Source: Bacillota bacterium
Lineage (GTDB): Bacteria; Bacillota; Sulfobacillia; RBS10-35; JAJYVN01
Length of the DNA stretch: 18,269 nucleotides
NCBI GenBank assembly: GCA_021827805.1
Contig: JAKAUG010000048.1
Coordinates: 1 to 18,269 of the forward strand
Direction: 5' to 3'
Below, piece after piece: positions 14,980 through 18,269 of the stretch; within the stretch, counting starts at the first letter, position 1; each line of letters starts with the position of its first letter. Below the pieces are notes generated by a model. That model was not told where the DNA came from and did no database searches. It saw only the letters and a list, made by a program, of their open reading frames with translations. The position numbers and the translations under genes were made by a program.

Positions 14980-16461
14980 GTGCGCCTGCGGGGGGCTGTC
15001 CCCGTGTTCCTCTGCGGCCTGGTCCTCAGCCTGAGCGGATGCGGCCGGGGTTCGCCCGCGGCGTCCGTGTCCGAAGCCCCGGCGCAGACCATCGCGGGCT
15101 TTGGGGCCTCCGGGGCGTGGTGGCCCCTCGACCTGGGTTGGTTCTCTCCCGCCAACCAAGAGCGTGCCGCAAACCTTCTCTTCGGACCCCAGGGCATGGA
15201 ACTGAGCGTCTACCGGTACAACATCGGAGCCGGCGGACTCGGGGTCCGGACCCCAAGTCGCGCCGCCCCAGGGTTCTTGGAGCGCCCCGGGGTCTACGAC
15301 TGGACGGCTGATCCCTCGGGCCTGACCTTCCTGCGGTACGCAGCCGCCGCCCACGTTCCGGTCCTCATCGGCTTCGCCAACAGCGCACCCCCGGTCTGGA
15401 AAACCCCCAACGCCCGCACCCACCAGCGGGAGGCCTGCGGAGGCGGTCTGGCGCCGGGCGATGAGGAGGCCTACGCGCAGTATCTGGCCGACATCGCCGT
15501 GCACCTGCACGACGCCGACGGCATCACGCTGGGATACATCAGCCCGATGAACGAACCGGATTACACGTTTGACACGTGCGACCAGGAGGGTATGACCGTC
15601 GCCCCGGCCCAGCGTGCGGTGCTGATCCGGGACCTGGCCGCCCAGCTCCAATCCCGCGCGCCCTACACGCGGATCATCGCCGACGAATCCAGCCAGGTGA
15701 GCCGCCAGCTCCTGCCGGAGGCTCCGCGGTGGTTGCCGCAGGTGGCGGGCGACATCGCGGCCATCGCCCACCATACTTACGACTACCCCAACAGTGCCAC
15801 GCTGAGGCGCGCGGCGGCCGTGCTTGGCCGCTACGGCAGGCCGCTGTGGATGACGGAGATCTGCTGCTATAACGGCAAGGGCTTCGGCCGGGGCTACGAC
15901 CCCACGATGACTGGGGCGATGTGGCTGGCCGATGACATCTGGCGCGACCTCACGCAGGCCGACGATGCCTCCTTCCAATGGTGGCTGGCCTTCTCGTCGG
16001 CACTGGGGTGTGACCCGACTGGACAGGCGGGCTGCCCCTCCCAGCCCAACGCCAGGGGCTGGAACGACGGCCTCGTGTACTACGACCCCAACTTCCGCCT
16101 GGATGGCAACCAGACGCTGTATCTGACCAAACGGTTCTGGGTGTTGGGCAACTTCAGCCGCTACGTGCGGCCGGGCGCCGTGCGCCACGATGTCAGCGGC
16201 GTTCCCGCGGGCCTGCGCGTCGCCGCCTTTGCCACGACCAGCGGCTGGACCGTGGTCGCCATCAACGACCGCGTCGCGGGCACCGCTCCGGTCACCCTGC
16301 GCCTGCGCTTTCCGGCGGGGTCTCACCCGCACGCCGTGGGGGCCTTCCAGACCAGTGCGTCGCGGGACCTGCAGGCGGTCCGCCTGCCCAGCATGCACGG
16401 AGGAACCATGCGGGACAGCCTGCCGCCCGAGAGCGTCACCACATTCCTGCTGGGCCGATGA
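14980..16461 (+). CDS. GH30-like glycoside hydrolase lipoprotein
   Basis: A secreted, lipid-anchored glycosidase of 493 aa. The start is the GTG at 14980, with GGGAGGG about 8 nt upstream. It yields a signal peptide MRLRGAVPVFLCGLVLSLSG ending in the lipobox LSGC, so C21 would be lipidated. The mature protein begins with IAGFGASGAWW (38-48), a hallmark of family GH30 enzymes. The probable acid/base is E192 in SPMNEPDYTF and the nucleophile E293 in LWMTEICCYNG, both in the usual strand 4 and strand 7 contexts. From about 395 a small beta domain closes the protein, as in GH30. The GFGASGAWW start and overall size recall endo-beta-1,6-galactanase-like members, but I cannot fix the subfamily or substrate. 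C344 and C352 may form a disulfide. Confidence 0.88.
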   Translation: MRLRGAVPVFLCGLVLSLSGCGRGSPAASVSEAPAQTIAGFGASGAWWPLDLGWFSPANQERAANLLFGPQGMELSVYRYNIGAGGLGVRTPSRAAPGFLERPGVYDWTADPSGLTFLRYAAAAHVPVLIGFANSAPPVWKTPNARTHQREACGGGLAPGDEEAYAQYLADIAVHLHDADGITLGYISPMNEPDYTFDTCDQEGMTVAPAQRAVLIRDLAAQLQSRAPYTRIIADESSQVSRQLLPEAPRWLPQVAGDIAAIAHHTYDYPNSATLRRAAAVLGRYGRPLWMTEICCYNGKGFGRGYDPTMTGAMWLADDIWRDLTQADDASFQWWLAFSSALGCDPTGQAGCPSQPNARGWNDGLVYYDPNFRLDGNQTLYLTKRFWVLGNFSRYVRPGAVRHDVSGVPAGLRVAAFATTSGWTVVAINDRVAGTAPVTLRLRFPAGSHPHAVGAFQTSASRDLQAVRLPSMHGGTMRDSLPPESVTTFLLGR

Positions 16462-16476
16462 TCCCGGTTGGGCGAG

Positions 16477-16500
16477 CCTCTCGTGCGTGCGCGCGGGAGG
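16477..16500. terminator. Bidirectional hairpin between convergent genes
   Basis: CCTCTCGTGCG (16477-16487) can pair with CGCGCGGGAGG (16490-16500) over 11 positions including two G-T pairs. In practice this is a 9-bp stem with a short loop. It lies in the 55-bp gap between the ends of the GH30 and permease genes, exactly where a shared terminator is expected. No T-tract follows on either strand. Confidence 0.5.
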
Positions 16501-16516
16501 GGGCCCAATACGGGGT

Positions 16517-17275
16517 TCAGGCCAGCATCTTCACGCCGCCCAGGAGCACCAGGAGTGCGATCCCCAGCTTCAGGGGTCGTGCCGGAACATGGTGAGCCAG
16601 GCGGCTGCCGAGCAGGATCCCGGGCACCGAGCCGACCAGCAGGTTGCCGGCCAGAGGGATGTCGACTGTCCCGTTGGCGAGGTGCAGAAGGGCGGCCACG
16701 GCACTGAGAGCGGCCGCGTTGGCGATGTCGGTGGCGACCGCCTCTCGGGCCCCCAGGCCCGAGAACGTCAGCAGGAAGAGCATGAACAGCGAGCCGCTGC
16801 CGATGGAGGTCAGCCCCACCAGGAACCCGACCATCCCCGCGACCACGCAGATGAGCCAGGGCCGGGTCTCCGCCAGGTCGACCGGCCGCGGCAGGATCCC
16901 GCGCAGGGCCAGGACCTCCTTGGCGACGATCGCCAGAGAGGCGACAACCAGCACGACCGCCAGCGCGATCCGCAAGAAGTGCTCCGCGACGCCGTGCGGC
17001 ATCAGTTGCGTGATCTCGGTGCCCGCGGCCGTGCCTGGGACGCTGCCCAGGGTCATCCAGAGGACCCACGTGCGGTTCACCAGCCGGTGCGCGGCGTTGC
17101 GCCACGTCCCCACCAGCTTGGTGACCGACCCGTAGGCGAGGTCCGTGCCAATGGCGATGCTGGGGTGGAAGCCGAGCAGGATGAGGGTTGGCGCCATCAG
17201 GACCCCGGCGCCGACACCGGAAAGCCCGACAAAGATCCCCACGACGAGTCCCAGCCCCGCGATCTCCAGAGACAT
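16517..17275 (-). CDS. TauE/SafE-family membrane permease (sulfite exporter family)
   Basis: A 252-aa inner-membrane protein with about eight hydrophobic segments and the internal duplication of this family. The first half has GIFVGLSGVGAGVLMAPTLI (13-32) and AIGTDLAYGSVTKLVG. The second has GFLVGLTSIGSGSLFM (140-155) and VATDIANAAALSAVAA. Family members are proposed to export sulfite, sulfoacetate or other anions with protons, but substrates of most are untested. I chose the ATG at 17275 (MSLEIAGLGLVVG), preceded by GGGGGGTC 9 nt upstream. The frame remains open far upstream, but that part is Arg/Pro/Gly-rich GC-driven sequence. It converges on the GH30 gene. The window also encodes sulfite reductase, but about 13 kb away, so a link to sulfite is only suggestive. 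Confidence 0.88.
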   Translation of the reverse strand: MSLEIAGLGLVVGIFVGLSGVGAGVLMAPTLILLGFHPSIAIGTDLAYGSVTKLVGTWRNAAHRLVNRTWVLWMTLGSVPGTAAGTEITQLMPHGVAEHFLRIALAVVLVVASLAIVAKEVLALRGILPRPVDLAETRPWLICVVAGMVGFLVGLTSIGSGSLFMLFLLTFSGLGAREAVATDIANAAALSAVAALLHLANGTVDIPLAGNLLVGSVPGILLGSRLAHHVPARPLKLGIALLVLLGGVKMLA

Positions 17276-17418
17276 TGACCGTGACCCCCCGCAGCACCGC
17301 CGTGCGACCGGGCGGCAACGGATCGCCAGACGCCCAAGCTCACCGGCCCGCGCGCCGTGCCCCCGCCCCGTCGTCGCCTGGCGGCCGGTGTGTTGTGGGT
17401 GAGCGCAGGCGCCTCGGG

Positions 17419-17450
17419 CCTCCGGCCCCCCTCGGTCCTCCGGCCCCCCT
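17419..17450. repeat. Two-copy tandem repeat, 18-bp unit
   Basis: The block CCTCCGGCCCCCCT occurs at 17419-17432 and again at 17437-17450, so the unit is 18 bp with a variable 4-bp linker. It is short and low in complexity, so slippage is the simplest explanation. Confidence 0.5.
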
Positions 17451-17729
17451 TGGGCCGGTGCGGGTCCGGCCTGCCCGACCGTGGCGTTGCCCGCGGTCGG
17501 ATGGGCGGGGCGTTCCGGCATCCCGCGGCGACATCTCGGGCAACCGCGTCGGGAGCGGGCCGACCGTCGCCTTCGCCGCGAGGTCCCCCCGGCTTCCGAG
17601 CCCCGCGTCCCGCCCACCGGGGGTCTCTGGCCAACCCGCAAGGTTCTCGCCACCGTATGAGAAGGGGGCTCGGCGAGGTTCCGGCCGCGCTTCGGTGCCC
17701 AGGCCCGGGTCGGTCCTTGCGGACGGGGG

Positions 17730-17748
17730 CTGGCCCGGGGGGGGCCAG
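17730..17748. repeat. Hairpin with 7-bp stem and G5 loop
   Basis: CTGGCCC (17730-17736) and GGGCCAG (17742-17748) are exact inverted copies around GGGGG. Position and composition give no clear role. Confidence 0.4.
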
Positions 17749-18145
17749 GACGCCGCGCTCGGACCCGCCCCTCTCTGCTGGGCCAACCAGCCCTCGGCCG
17801 GGTCAGGTTTGCTTCCAGTTCCCGGGAGCGCGACCAAGAACGACTGGGTGCTGCTCCCGGCTCGTCGCCACCCTGGTGCGTCACGCTGGCCCAGGTGCCG
17901 TGGAGGCCGAGGAGGACGCGGATGGGGGGTGCCGCGCGCCTGGCGCGGTCAGGGTGGCTCCCTTGCCTGGCCCTGCTCACCATGATCCTGGATGTCGCTG
18001 AGTATTGCGCCGGCCCCTGAGGCTCAACGGGACGAGCCACAGCGCCGCGGCCGAACGGTGCTTGTGATGCGCGGGCGGCGTGCATGAGACCGTGGGCATA
18101 TGGTCGGACCTATGCGAAATTCACGATGATCTCGGCCCTTGGGCT

Positions 18146-18177
18146 CTGCGGGTGCTCCCTGCGGGGGCACGCCGCAG
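18146..18177. repeat. Strong stem-loop, 13-bp stem with one bulged G
   Basis: CTGCGG (18146-18151) pairs with CCGCAG (18172-18177), and GTGCTCC (18152-18158) pairs with GGGGCAC (18164-18170) with one G-T pair. The loop is CTGCG and G18171 is bulged. A second, weaker hairpin (CCCGC with GCGGG and CTTC with GAAG, 18221-18244) lies 43 bp further on. No T-run follows. These could belong to a structured RNA or to the end of a gene outside the window. Confidence 0.5.
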
Positions 18178-18269
18178 CTCACCCTGACGATCGACATGTC
18201 CCGGCACGGTCCCGCGATCCCCCGCCGACTTCGTTGAAGGCGGGCTCGCCTCGGGCAGCACACCGGCGA

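Larger units (their letters stand above)
17276..18145. other. Long GC-rich non-coding stretch
   Basis: No open frame here has protein-like composition, a domain motif or a good ribosome-binding site. All are Arg/Gly/Pro-rich products of GC bias. Visible structure includes a two-copy tandem repeat (17419-17450), a hairpin (17730-17748), and an 8-bp inverted repeat CCGGGAGC (17822-17829) with GCTCCCGG (17853-17860). The promoter of the permease gene must lie near 17276. I could not find a known RNA gene. Confidence 0.5.

Noticed and set aside
16517..17275. A dedicated sulfite detoxification pair of CysJI and TauE
   Set aside because: The genes are about 13 kb apart in separate transcripts, and TauE/SafE substrates are diverse, so the link is too weak to claim.
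17400..17460. Possible CRISPR or regulatory repeat array
   Set aside because: Only two 18-bp units of low-complexity C-rich sequence are present, with no spacers and no cas genes.
17276..18085. N-terminal extension of the TauE/SafE permease
   Set aside because: The extension is Arg/Pro-rich with no membrane or domain features. The ATG at 17275 starts directly at the first membrane helix and has a ribosome-binding site.

Overview
This is a very GC-rich bacterial segment with many GTG and TTG starts and strong Shine-Dalgarno sites. I see no rRNA, tRNA, CRISPR array or intact mobile element. The gene content (CysJI-type sulfite reductase, NatA-like ABC exporter, TrmL, a PhnP-like metallo-beta-lactamase protein, a GH30 lipoprotein, a GGDEF-EAL protein) would fit a high-GC, possibly thermophilic, Firmicutes-like lineage. 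The lineage is an inference, because no phylogenetic marker is present.

Layout, left to right. Positions 1-307 are non-coding and rich in palindromes. Next, on the minus strand, is a tight cysJ-cysI operon (3825-308) for the two subunits of NADPH-dependent assimilatory sulfite reductase. Upstream of cysJ are two near-identical 9-bp direct repeats 30 bp apart. Further upstream, also on the minus strand, is a broken arsenic-resistance operon. arsR has lost about 22 bp including its metal-binding segment. arsB carries at least three frameshifts and lacks its last transmembrane part. The probable ArsR operator still stands between arsR and a divergent, intact metallo-beta-lactamase-fold hydrolase gene (5920-6747).

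Positions 6748-8972 are a decayed zone. It holds a probable transposase C-terminal remnant, an RtcB-like N-terminal fragment, one intact but unrecognised gene (199 aa, rich in Trp and His, minus strand) and a SEC-C zinc-motif fragment. Then comes a minus-strand operon: a NatA-like ABC ATPase, its membrane permease (8-bp overlap) and the tRNA methyltransferase trmL. A small coiled-coil protein gene diverges from it.

Positions 11675-16461 carry three plus-strand genes about 100 bp apart: a membrane-bound bifunctional GGDEF-EAL protein with all main catalytic motifs intact, a Gfo/Idh/MocA oxidoreductase, and a secreted GH30-like glycosidase lipoprotein. The last two suggest sugar use. A convergent TauE/SafE-type permease (17275-16517) is separated from the GH30 gene by a 55-bp interval holding an 11-bp-stem hairpin. 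The last 1 kb is non-coding, extremely GC-rich, and contains several hairpins.

I did not find a convincing new multi-gene system. The most notable points are the ars operon caught in decay beside functional sulfur genes, the orphan 199-aa protein, the hairpin that encloses the start codon of the ABC ATPase, and the hairpin clusters in both non-coding ends.
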